A stretch of DNA of 55,761 bases from Candidatus Lachnoclostridium pullistercoris (GTDB taxonomy: Bacteria > Bacillota > Clostridia > Lachnospirales > Lachnospiraceae). A program made the position numbers and the translations under genes. The DNA lies in the NCBI GenBank assembly GCA_019119775.1, contig DWWL01000059.1, forward strand, positions 1-55,761, given 5' to 3'. This document shows, piece by piece, positions 8,307 through 15,307 of this stretch (positions within the stretch are counted from its first letter, which is position 1; each line of letters opens with the position of its first letter). The notes under the pieces are model-generated. The model was given only the letters and a program-made list of their open reading frames with translations, searched no databases and had not been told where the DNA came from.

Positions 8307-9278
8307 TCATCCGGGGCCGTCCTCTTCCCGCCGCACCAGGGCATCCGCCCCGAAGATCAGCAGTTCCCCGGCCTGTTTTAACAGGTTCACATCATCCAGA
8401 ATCAGCTGCCTCTGCTTTTCCAAGGGCAGGCGGATGGATGCGTCAAACATGCTGTGAGCCCGGTCAACCGCCACGTACAGCACAGCTCCCACAAATGTGA
8501 GGGCGACCTGGCTGCCGGCAAGATCCGCAAAGCGGACAATCTGTTCCATCATCTGCGGAGTGAGAAGATAGAACGCATTGTGCTCGTCAGCGGCAAATAT
8601 CTCAAACCTTCTGTTGAAATCTTCATTCTCCGTCCGGATCTGATGCGGCGCCCTGCGCCCCTTAAAGTCGGAAAGAAATTCTTTTTCAAAAATCTGCAGA
8701 TGGCCGAAACTCCATTTAAAATCTTCCGGGAGGGAAAAACGCATGATCTGCCCCTGAAAAATGATTCTGATCTCCGATCGTTTCCCGTTTCGCCTCATAT
8801 AGCGGGTAACCACGTCACCGTAGGAAAAGGGAATGGTGCGGTAGGTACCGGCCAGCAGATCCTCACTCTTAAAGTATTTGGCTTCTCCGCTGTTTACCGC
8901 AAGGCTGTCACGGATTTCATTATAGCTGAAGCCGCCCATGGGAGAATATGTCAGCCTTTCAAACCCATCCATTCCCTGCACCATCTGGACCACATAGGTC
9001 TGCTTGAACGCCTGATCAAAGGCCCCGTAGGTTTTTCGGACCAGCAGATGATAAAGGAGCAGATAAATCCCAATCGCCAGAAGCGCAGGCAGGACAGCCA
9101 GTCCGGTGATCATTTCCGCAGGGCTTTCCCTCAAATAAGCGGTGCCCGTCTCGCTGGACAGCAGTAAGAAAAACAGCACCGAAACGATTATTAAAAATAC
9201 CGCTGCCGAAAAGAAAATGGACCCAAAATATGCTCTGTGAGCTTTTTTCTGCAAATCTTCCAAAGATTTCTCATTCAT
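8307..9278 (-). CDS. DUF3137 membrane protein
   Basis: This 323-residue protein has two N-terminal membrane segments (about residues 20-43 and 55-77) and a long predicted cytoplasmic domain. Gene context and sequence (for example SYNEIRDSLAV and LSDFKGR) fit the DUF3137 family, often encoded next to LemA proteins. Its start lies 11 bases after the lemA stop, so the two genes are an operon. The ribosome site is poor, which also suggests coupled translation. No enzymatic motif is seen. The biochemical role of the family is not established; membrane stress or quality control is a common guess. Confidence 0.75.
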   Translation of the reverse strand: MNEKSLEDLQKKAHRAYFGSIFFSAAVFLIIVSVLFFLLLSSETGTAYLRESPAEMITGLAVLPALLAIGIYLLLYHLLVRKTYGAFDQAFKQTYVVQMVQGMDGFERLTYSPMGGFSYNEIRDSLAVNSGEAKYFKSEDLLAGTYRTIPFSYGDVVTRYMRRNGKRSEIRIIFQGQIMRFSLPEDFKWSFGHLQIFEKEFLSDFKGRRAPHQIRTENEDFNRRFEIFAADEHNAFYLLTPQMMEQIVRFADLAGSQVALTFVGAVLYVAVDRAHSMFDASIRLPLEKQRQLILDDVNLLKQAGELLIFGADALVRREEDGPG

Positions 9279-9289
9279 ATTTTCACGCC

Positions 9290-10201
9290 TCAGTTAAAAT
9301 CTCCATCAAAATTTCGCTTATTCTCATCCGCCTCATAAAAGTCCGCCGCCTCCATATGACACAGAGAGGCGACAATGGCCCAGGGGATCGTGCGGATGGT
9401 CTGGTTGTAGAGGGAAACATTGGCATTGTACAGCCGCCTGGCCGCCTGAAGATGTTCCTCCGCCTGGAGAGCTCCCCGCTGATACTGATCCAGGGAAATC
9501 CAGGAATTCAGCAGCGGGTACTGCTCATACAGCGCATTGATGCCGGCGGTCACTTCGCTTAAATCCCGGTGTACGGAGGAAAGGGCTCCAATTTTCTGAC
9601 CGACCGCTTCCGTCCGCCTGTGCCTCGTCTGGCTCATCTCACTCCGGATCTGCTGCTCCCCTCCGCCGTTTTCCCAGTGATTTGGGGAGTGGTGGGCTCC
9701 GTGGCGGCTGCTGTTTTGGAACGTTCCGTTTTGGGAATGGTTATTTGAGGAACGGCTGTTCCTAGAATAACTGCTTTGGAAACGTCTGCTCTGAGAGTGG
9801 CTGCTGCGGGGCCGGCCGCTTCTGCGGCGCTCTGCCTCCAGCTGGCGCTTGATCTCTTCCAGATTTCTGCTCTGAAGTTCAATTTCCCTGTCAATGCTGC
9901 GCACCGTCTCGGCCGAAACCTCCTCCTGCTGATCCAGGCGCCGGTTTTCTGCTTCCGCACCGCTGCGCAGGGCCGCCACCCCTGTAAGGGTTTCATATTC
10001 GTGGGAGAGATATTTCTTCACTGCTCCCAGAAGCTCGTTCAGCAGGTCCCAACGCTTTTCCAAGGCCACATCAATGCCGGAGGCTGCCTCATCTACTTTT
10101 ACGGCAAGTCTCTGCAGGCGGTTATAGGCCAGCACAAAGCCGACAATCACAGCCAAAATCAGGCAGCCTGCAGCTGCCCCTATAAGGAAGACAACATTCA
10201 T
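9290..10201 (-). CDS. LemA-family protein with low-complexity insert
   Basis: This 303-residue protein starts at 10201, which follows GGAGGAG; an upstream in-frame codon lacks a ribosome site. One N-terminal membrane helix (residues ~3-23) is followed by the LemA signature NRLQRLAVKVDEAASGIDVA and a long helical region. LemA proteins are usually about 185 residues. Here an extra stretch of about 60 residues, rich in Ser, Asn, Arg, His and Gln, interrupts the coiled-coil region at about residues 145-205. The C-terminal LemA half then resumes with LYNANVSLYNQTIRTIP. The insert is encoded by imperfect short repeats, suggesting expansion. The gene heads a lemA-DUF3137 operon. Confidence 0.85.
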   Translation of the reverse strand: MNVVFLIGAAAGCLILAVIVGFVLAYNRLQRLAVKVDEAASGIDVALEKRWDLLNELLGAVKKYLSHEYETLTGVAALRSGAEAENRRLDQQEEVSAETVRSIDREIELQSRNLEEIKRQLEAERRRSGRPRSSHSQSRRFQSSYSRNSRSSNNHSQNGTFQNSSRHGAHHSPNHWENGGGEQQIRSEMSQTRHRRTEAVGQKIGALSSVHRDLSEVTAGINALYEQYPLLNSWISLDQYQRGALQAEEHLQAARRLYNANVSLYNQTIRTIPWAIVASLCHMEAADFYEADENKRNFDGDFN

Positions 10202-10241
10202 GTTCCACTCCTCCCTTTCACTCACGCAAAATACTAAAAAA

Positions 10242-10270
10242 AGTATAGCACCCGGGCCGAGAATTGTCTA
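10242..10270 (-). promoter_or_regulatory. promoter of lemA operon
   Basis: On the minus strand, TAGACA (10265-10270) and TATACT (10242-10247) are separated by 17 bases. The start codon of lemA lies about 40 bases downstream. Confidence 0.6.
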
Positions 10271-10394
10271 TTATATATAAATATTTCAAGGAAAAAGATT
10301 GTAAATCTGAACTTTTTCCCGATATAATCGGACGGATTAATGAGAGATAGGGAAGCGGAGAAAGAATACTGTTTTAGCACTGCGGGCAGAAAGA

Positions 10395-10438
10395 AAGAGC
10401 CGATTTGCTCCTTTGAGTTTCAGGAGGATCGGCTCTTA
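10395..10438 (-). terminator. terminator-like hairpin after GNAT pseudogene
   Basis: AGAGCCGAT and ATCGGCTCT pair around an inner CTCCT/AGGAG stem. On the minus strand a T-rich tract follows. It would end transcription of the acetyltransferase remnant. A hairpin with the same outer stem sequence lies at about 11305-11343. Confidence 0.65.
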
Positions 10439-10458
10439 TGCTTGTTTTTGAATTTTCT

Positions 10459-10816
10459 TTAACGAACTCTCTCTCTTTTCACGGTGCTAAATCCATTTCT
10501 CAGATACAGTCTGACTGCATTTTGATTCCATTCAGCTATGTGCAGAACAATTTCTCTATGCCCTTGCTCCCTTATATGATTTACTCCCCAGAGCAGCAGT
10601 TTCTGCCCTATACCTTGTCCTTGAAACGATTTCTCAACAATCAAATCATCCAGCTCATTTTCACAGCAGGAAACAGCACCTATTATTGAAGAAACATCCA
10701 TTATATATTTTCATATATTCCTTCCAGTACTCTTTTTGAAAAGGAACACATACTATGTCATTCTGATATTTCAGCACCTTATCATATACCATTTCATATG
10801 CGATTATCTCTTTCAT
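10459..10816 (-). pseudogene. GNAT acetyltransferase pseudogene
   Basis: The start (10816, after GAGGGAG) opens a frame reading MKEIIAYEMVYDKVL and ending at YNGCFF. The frame then shifts by one base near 10690, and the continuation is a clear GNAT C-terminus: IIGAVSCCENELDDLIV, then the acetyl-CoA loop QGQGIGQKLLLWG and AVRLYLRNGF. Intact relatives have about 30 more residues between the two parts, so a deletion caused the frameshift. The CoA-binding half is well preserved, so the break is probably recent. An ATG at 10701 could start the 80-residue C-terminal part alone, but that lacks the acceptor-binding half. Confidence 0.75.
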
Positions 10817-10819
10817 CTG

Positions 10820-10936
10820 TGTTTCTCCCTCGATTCGGCTGTTCACTATTCTTCTAAATTGGTCCATGCTTTGGTATCGTAAGCGGCTGGCCCCCAGATT
10901 TTTGGAATGTGTAATGGCTGCTTCCACTTGCTTCAA
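10820..10936 (-). pseudogene. hicA toxin relic
   Basis: Translated on the minus strand, 10861-10928 reads SGSSHYTFQKSGGQPLTIPK, nearly identical to SGSSHYTFRKAGCQPITIPK in the intact hicA at 11853-12086. A stop follows where the intact protein has KK. A shifted frame then resembles the HicA C-terminus (RRIVNSRIEGE against RQVVESEARND). The 5' part of the gene and about eight codons in the middle are missing. It is a decayed second copy about 1.1 kb from the working one and in the same orientation, lying directly before the GNAT remnant. Confidence 0.75.
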
Positions 10937-11302
10937 TAGAAATACTTCAGCCTTTTTCTGTCATTTGTCAGTTCTGTTAATAAAGTTCTTTTTTCGTAGA
11001 AGATCTGTATTTACAGAGATTTTTCACAGGCTCTAGTAAAACTTATATAGCATTTTATGTCTTATGTCTAGATAAATATTCTTCTCATTCATTTACTACC
11101 ATACCATAATATTCTTGCTCTGTGCGATCTCGTCTTGGCATTGTAGAAGGTTTAAGCGGTGTCCATTTTTCGATTCCCATATTGACAATAGCTTTATGAT
11201 GAAAAGGCAAAATCCTGGTACTGCAAATTCTATTACACGGATTCACTCACCAGGGCCAGGAAACAAAATAAAAAGTACCATTTCAGTACCACAGGCATAA
11301 AA
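10937..11302. other. AT-rich intergenic debris
   Basis: No intact gene was seen. On the minus strand a 31-codon frame (11180-11085, reading MGIEKWTPLKPSTMPRRDR and on) has a coding look but no ribosome site. It may be a fragment of a lost gene. I could not assign it. Confidence 0.4.
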
Positions 11303-11346
11303 TAAGAGCCGACTTTCCTTGTATATTCAAGGTTTTTCGGCTCTTT
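11303..11346 (-). terminator. terminator of hicAB (possibly bidirectional)
   Basis: AAGAGCCGA and TCGGCTCTT form a stem separated by about 24 bases that can pair further (CCTTG/CAAGG). T-rich sequence lies on both sides. It lies downstream of hicB on the minus strand, after about 160 AT-rich bases in which I see no gene. Confidence 0.55.
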
Positions 11347-11506
11347 TCTGTTTATTCAAACTCGGCGTGTCCTTTGTTGATATTAACTATATTTGGTTAA
11401 ATTTGTGCGGATTCATGCCGGTATTTACTTCAATTACATCAATTATTTTGGTTAACTGGTTTTCTGTTGCCACTTCATCTTACATGTTCCAATACAGCAG
11501 CCTTTC

Positions 11507-11872
11507 CTATTTTGAATAAACTGCGTCATTCTTAGAAAGGAGGTAAACACAGTACTGATTCATACTAATCCCCTCTCTTTTAGAATGCTCTGCCAGAGAG
11601 CGGTGCAGACTCCGGGGAATTCTTAGTTTAAATTGTCCAGAATAGTCTTCTAAATTATCCGGCTCATGAATCTCAATTCCTTCTTCCAGTGCAGCTTCAA
11701 TCCATGCCTTCTTTGCGTCTACTGCATTCGCAACCGCAGCCTCAATCGTTTCTCCACAGGTAATACAGCCCGGCAGATCAGGATAAAAAACCACATATCC
11801 GCCTTCCTCTTTATCTTCTACGATTTCCATTCGATAAGACATCCTCAAATAATCATTCAGCGTCTTCATCAT
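11507..11872 (-). CDS. hicB: HicB-family antitoxin
   Basis: This 121-residue antitoxin has the HicB partial RNase-H-like fold at about residues 12-70 (YVVFYPDLPGCITCGETIEAA). A C-terminal ribbon-helix-helix-type DNA-binding segment follows (LRIPRSLHRSLAEHSKREG, then SMNQYCVYLL). It should bind and neutralise the HicA toxin and repress the shared promoter. The gene overlaps the end of hicA by 20 bases in the usual toxin-first order. Two adjacent ATG codons (11872 and 11869) can serve as start. The pair sits in an AT-rich island with relics of similar genes, consistent with horizontal acquisition. Confidence 0.9.
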   Translation of the reverse strand: MMKTLNDYLRMSYRMEIVEDKEEGGYVVFYPDLPGCITCGETIEAAVANAVDAKKAWIEAALEEGIEIHEPDNLEDYSGQFKLRIPRSLHRSLAEHSKREGISMNQYCVYLLSKNDAVYSK

Positions 11873-12086
11873 TTCTCGCCTCGCTTTCTACAACCTGTCT
11901 CACAAGTTCAACATAAACTTTCTTAATTGGTTCATGCTTTGGTATCGTAATCGGCTGGCATCCAGCTTTTCGGAATGTATAATGACTGCTTCCACTTCTC
12001 GGAGCATTCATCTTGTAACCGTAACTCTCCAATACTTTCCGCAACTCATCAAACCGGAGGTTTCTTGATAAAGAGCAGATACGCAT
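11853..12086 (-). CDS. hicA: HicA-family mRNA interferase toxin (start codon uncertain)
   Basis: This toxin of about 77 residues (ATG at 12086) has the dsRNA-binding-like HicA fold and the catalytic histidine in SGSSHYTFRKAG. The family cleaves mRNA independently of the ribosome. The start is odd. The perfect site AGGAGG (12118-12123) lies far upstream of this ATG. It is ideally spaced (6-7 bases) from an in-frame ATA at 12108-12110, which would give the N-terminus xSKWDKLLMRI expected for the family. An ATG has probably mutated to ATA, lowering toxin synthesis, or ATA is used as a rare start. TTG at 12089 is another option. Confidence 0.85.
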   Translation of the reverse strand: MRICSLSRNLRFDELRKVLESYGYKMNAPRSGSSHYTFRKAGCQPITIPKHEPIKKVYVELVRQVVESEARNDEDAE

Positions 12087-12129
12087 CAATAGTTTATCCC
12101 ATTTTGATATTTGAATACCTCCTGTTTAT

Positions 12130-12158
12130 ATTATATGCGGTGTCATATTTGGTGTCAA
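12130..12158 (-). promoter_or_regulatory. consensus promoter of hicAB with operator repeats
   Basis: On the minus strand TTGACA (12153-12158) and TATAAT (12130-12135) are separated by exactly 17 bases, a perfect consensus. The direct repeat GACACC-AAATAT-GACACC lies in the -35/spacer region and is flanked by ATATGC and GCATAT. These are plausible HicB operator half-sites. Confidence 0.8.
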
Positions 12159-12432
12159 TAATGCATATAATAATTTATCCATGCTGATTTTTTGCTCTGC
12201 CATACCATTGCTACAAAATCCGATCCCTTTTCTATTGCAAATGCCAATACCCGAAGTCTATTTACCGTTCTTTTTTCAATATATATGTTATGTTCTCAGC
12301 AGAGGGATACTTTCTTCACTGGATTTAATATACCTATAGCTTTATTAAAAAACTTATCTTCTTTTAAATTTACAACTTTATCGAGAAATCTTTCGCCATC
12401 TTCATCATGAAATTTTCATAAATATCAATATA
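12159..12432 (-). other. possible decayed coding sequence
   Basis: No intact gene was seen. On the minus strand one frame reads KFHDEDGERFLDKVVNLKED and on to KKVSLC before a TGA, then continues past it for about 45 codons (EKRTVNRLRVLAFAIEKGSD and on). The composition looks protein-coding, but there is no start codon. It may be the remnant of a gene destroyed when hicAB arrived. I do not recognise the family. Confidence 0.35.
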
Positions 12433-12457
12433 GCAGGTGATCCTATAGACCACCTGC
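12433..12457 (-). terminator. terminator of guaA
   Basis: GCAGGTG and CACCTGC form a 7-base-pair stem with an 11-base loop, about 30 bases after the guaA stop. AT-rich sequence follows on the minus strand, but the T-run is interrupted. Confidence 0.55.
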
Positions 12458-12485
12458 CATATAATATAAATAGTATACTGTTGTA

Positions 12486-14027
12486 CTATTCGAACTCAAT
12501 CGTTGCCGGCGGTTTCCCCGTGCAGTCATACATTACCCGGTTCACGCCTTTTACCTCGTTGACGATCCGGCTGGTGACGCGGCTCAGCACTTCCCACGGG
12601 ATCTCAGCCGCCTCGGCGGTCATGAAATCGGAGGTGAGCACCGCCCGCAGGGCGATGGCGTAGTCATAAGTTCTGCCATCTCCCATGCAGCCGACGGAGC
12701 GCATGTTGGTCAGAGCCGCGAAGTACTGGCCCAGTTTCCGGTCAAGTCCGGCCTTGGCGATCTCCTCACGGTAGATCGCGTCCGCCTCCTGGACAATATG
12801 AACTTTCTCGGCCGTTACCTCACCGATAATGCGGACGCCCAGTCCGGGACCCGGGAAGGGCTGACGGTAAACCAGGTACTCCGGAATGCCCAGCTCCAGA
12901 CCGGCGCGGCGCACCTCATCCTTGAACAGAAGGCGCAGAGGCTCGATGATTTCCTTGAAATCCACATAGTCCGGAAGACCGCCCACGTTGTGGTGGGATT
13001 TGATGACAGCAGATTTTCCAAGGCCGGACTCGATCACATCCGGGTAAATGGTTCCCTGAACCAGGAAATCTACTGCGCCGATCTTCTTGGCCTCCTCCTC
13101 AAAGACACGGATGAACTCTTCGCCGATGATCTTGCGCTTTCTCTCCGGATCCGTAACGCCGGCCAGTTTTGCGTAAAAACGCTCCTGAGCATTGACACGA
13201 ATAAAATTCAGATCATAAGGGCCATCAGGACCGAATACGGCTTCCACCTCATCTCCCTCGTTTTTCCGCAGCAGACCGTGATCCACAAATACACAGGTCA
13301 GCTGCTTGCCCACTGCTTTTGCCAGAAGTACGGCAGCCACAGAAGAATCTACGCCGCCGGACAGAGCGCAGAGAACCTTTCCGTCCCCCACTTTCTCCCG
13401 GATCTCGCGGATTGTCGTCTCCACAAAAGAATCCATCTTCCAGTCTCCGGAGCAGCCGCAGACATTGTAGACAAAGTTAGAGAGCATCTTCTTGCCTTCC
13501 TGGGTGTGGAGTACCTCCGGATGGAACTGTACTGCGTACCAGTTCTTTTCCGGCCGCTCCATAGCCGCTACCGGACATACCGGCGTGTGCGCCGTAACGC
13601 GGAATCCTTCCGGAGCTTCCGCAATGTAATCCGTATGGCTCATCCAGCAGATAGTCTTCGGGGAAACATCCTCAAATAATTTGGAGCTGTTGTCCACTTC
13701 CACTTCCGTCTTTCCGTACTCGCTGACGGGAGCCGTCTCCACCCGGCCGCCCAGCTGGTATGCCATCAACTGAGAACCGTAGCAGATGCCCAGCACCGGA
13801 ATGCCCAGATCATAGATCTCCTTCGGGCAGGTAGGCGAATCATCTTTATATACGCTGTTCGGACCTCCGGTAAAAATAATCCCCTTGGGCGCCATCTCCC
13901 GGATTTTCTCCAAACTCATGGTACAGGGGTGTACCTCACAATAGACATTGCACTCTCTGACCCTTCTCGCAATCAACTGGTTGTACTGTCCGCCGAAGTC
14001 CAGCACAATAATCATCTCACGGTTCAT
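12486..14027 (-). CDS. guaA: GMP synthase (glutamine-hydrolysing)
   Basis: This 513-residue enzyme converts XMP, glutamine and ATP to GMP. The N-terminal class I glutamine amidotransferase has nucleophile C82 in GICYGSQL and the His-Glu pair in QFHPEVLHT. An ATP-pyrophosphatase domain follows with the PP-loop LSGGVDSSV. The C-terminal dimerisation domain ends with the conserved KPPATIEFE. The length is normal and no motif is missing. The start follows AAAGGAGG. It is a single-gene transcript with its own promoter and terminator. No purine riboswitch is visible in the short leader. Confidence 0.98.
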   Translation of the reverse strand: MNREMIIVLDFGGQYNQLIARRVRECNVYCEVHPCTMSLEKIREMAPKGIIFTGGPNSVYKDDSPTCPKEIYDLGIPVLGICYGSQLMAYQLGGRVETAPVSEYGKTEVEVDNSSKLFEDVSPKTICWMSHTDYIAEAPEGFRVTAHTPVCPVAAMERPEKNWYAVQFHPEVLHTQEGKKMLSNFVYNVCGCSGDWKMDSFVETTIREIREKVGDGKVLCALSGGVDSSVAAVLLAKAVGKQLTCVFVDHGLLRKNEGDEVEAVFGPDGPYDLNFIRVNAQERFYAKLAGVTDPERKRKIIGEEFIRVFEEEAKKIGAVDFLVQGTIYPDVIESGLGKSAVIKSHHNVGGLPDYVDFKEIIEPLRLLFKDEVRRAGLELGIPEYLVYRQPFPGPGLGVRIIGEVTAEKVHIVQEADAIYREEIAKAGLDRKLGQYFAALTNMRSVGCMGDGRTYDYAIALRAVLTSDFMTAEAAEIPWEVLSRVTSRIVNEVKGVNRVMYDCTGKPPATIEFE

Positions 14028-14061
14028 CAGAATCCTCCTTTTCCATTTTCAGTGTTTACTC

Positions 14062-14090
14062 ATTATAAAATAGCGTAACACAAATGACAA
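14062..14090 (-). promoter_or_regulatory. promoter of guaA
   Basis: TTGTCA (14085-14090) and TATAAT (14062-14067) are 17 bases apart on the minus strand. The guaA start is about 35 bases downstream. Confidence 0.75.
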
Positions 14091-14158
14091 GTTTTTTCGA
14101 CAAAAACTTTTCTTCTCCAGTCAAAACTGCTCCAAACAGCGCATTTCAGACCGACATC

Positions 14159-15307
14159 TTACTCAAATGTCCCCTTTACAGCCAGCTCTCCATCTCTCAT
14201 CAGGACACGTCCCATGGCCAGTACCCCGTCCAATGCCAGGCTTTCCTGATCGATCAGCAGCAGATCGCCGTCTGCCCCTGCGCAGATATGACCTTTGGCG
14301 GAAAGCCCCAACGCTCTGGCTGGATTGGAAGCCGCAAGAGCAAAGGCCTTTTCCAGATCCAGACCTTCCTCCCGCACCAGATCTCTCAGCTGACGGTACA
14401 TGGCAGAAACACTGGAAACTCCTATCCGTACCAGATTTCCCTCCTCATCGTAATCCGACCAGCTGCCTTGACCGTCTGAGCTGATAGTGATCCGCTCAAA
14501 ATCAACTCCCGCTGCAAGCGCCCGGCGCAGAGCCTCCGCCAGTTTCCGCCCTGAGCCGGAATCGCAGGTAATGTCAATGTAACCTCCCATCTTGGCAAAG
14601 CGGACAGCCTGCTCAAACAGGTCCCAGTTTCTCGCCACATGGGTGGGGCGGAAAGTTTTGATCGGGATGGAAGTTCTCTTCAGCGCCTCAAATACCGGTT
14701 CCAGTCCCCTGGGATCATCTCCCATGTGAAGCGTAATCATTCCGGGCTTGCCGCTGAGCATTCCTGCCACCCGCACATCACTGGCCGCCCGGATCAGCTC
14801 TTCCACAGAGATATTTGGAGCGCGGTGGTCAGAGATCGCCAGCTTCAGCCCCAGGATCTCACTGATAAATACGATGTCCTTCTTCACATCTCCCGTAACC
14901 GTAATGCTTGGCCAGCCGTAAGAGCCTGTCAGGCAGTAGGCCGTAATCCCTTCCTCCCTGAGCGCTTTTACCTTTGCCAGAAGATTTTCCACACTGCGGG
15001 TGATCCCGTCCGTTCCCAGCAGCCCTACCACTGTCGTCACGCCGCCCCGAACCAGCTCAGAAAAACTGGCCTCCGGCGCGCGGGTGTGAAAACTTCCCTC
15101 TCCTCCGCCGCCTGTCAGATGGACGTGCTGGTCAATGATTCCCGGCGCAAGGATTTTTCCCCTGCCGTCAATCACCTGGCAGTCCTCATAGCAGACGGGA
15201 ATGTCTTTCCCTATCTTCTCTATTTTTCCGCCGCAGACCATCACATCCACTGCGCCCAGATATTCCGGGGCATACACCTTTGCTCCCTTAATAATCAGCA
15301 TATTCAT
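14159..15307 (-). CDS. iadA: beta-aspartyl dipeptidase (isoaspartyl dipeptidase)
   Basis: This 382-residue amidohydrolase cleaves isoaspartyl dipeptides left by degradation of damaged proteins. The zinc motif [12 protein letters not shown] is typical of the IadA family. Further characteristic segments are [38 protein letters not shown] and [10 protein letters not shown], which supply the remaining metal and substrate ligands. The length matches the family. Its ATG overlaps the uvrA stop (ATGA), so it is coupled to uvrA on one transcript. That pairing of DNA repair and protein-damage salvage is unusual but may be chance. Confidence 0.93.
   Translation of the reverse strand: MNMLIIKGAKVYAPEYLGAVDVMVCGGKIEKIGKDIPVCYEDCQVIDGRGKILAPGIIDQHVHLTGGGGEGSFHTRAPEASFSELVRGGVTTVVGLLGTDGITRSVENLLAKVKALREEGITAYCLTGSYGWPSITVTGDVKKDIVFISEILGLKLAISDHRAPNISVEELIRAASDVRVAGMLSGKPGMITLHMGDDPRGLEPVFEALKRTSIPIKTFRPTHVARNWDLFEQAVRFAKMGGYIDITCDSGSGRKLAEALRRALAAGVDFERITISSDGQGSWSDYDEEGNLVRIGVSSVSAMYRQLRDLVREEGLDLEKAFALAASNPARALGLSAKGHICAGADGDLLLIDQESLALDGVLAMGRVLMRDGELAVKGTFE

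Noticed and set aside
8277..8310. 17-base tandem repeat at the end of the DUF3137 gene
   Set aside because: The two copies CTGAAGCTTTCGCTTAT and TTGAAACTTTCGCTCAT are imperfect and cover the stop region only. It is probably a small slippage event without function.
11319..11519. Hydrophobic 66-codon plus-strand frame
   Set aside because: No ribosome site. It begins inside the hairpin terminator and ends in hicB, so it is probably a chance frame in AT-rich DNA.
12192..12410. 72-codon plus-strand frame before guaA
   Set aside because: No ribosome site and no family match. The minus strand looks more like decayed coding sequence.
14028..14158. Purine riboswitch upstream of guaA
   Set aside because: The promoter lies only about 35 bases before the start codon, leaving no room for the aptamer, and the conserved core is not present.
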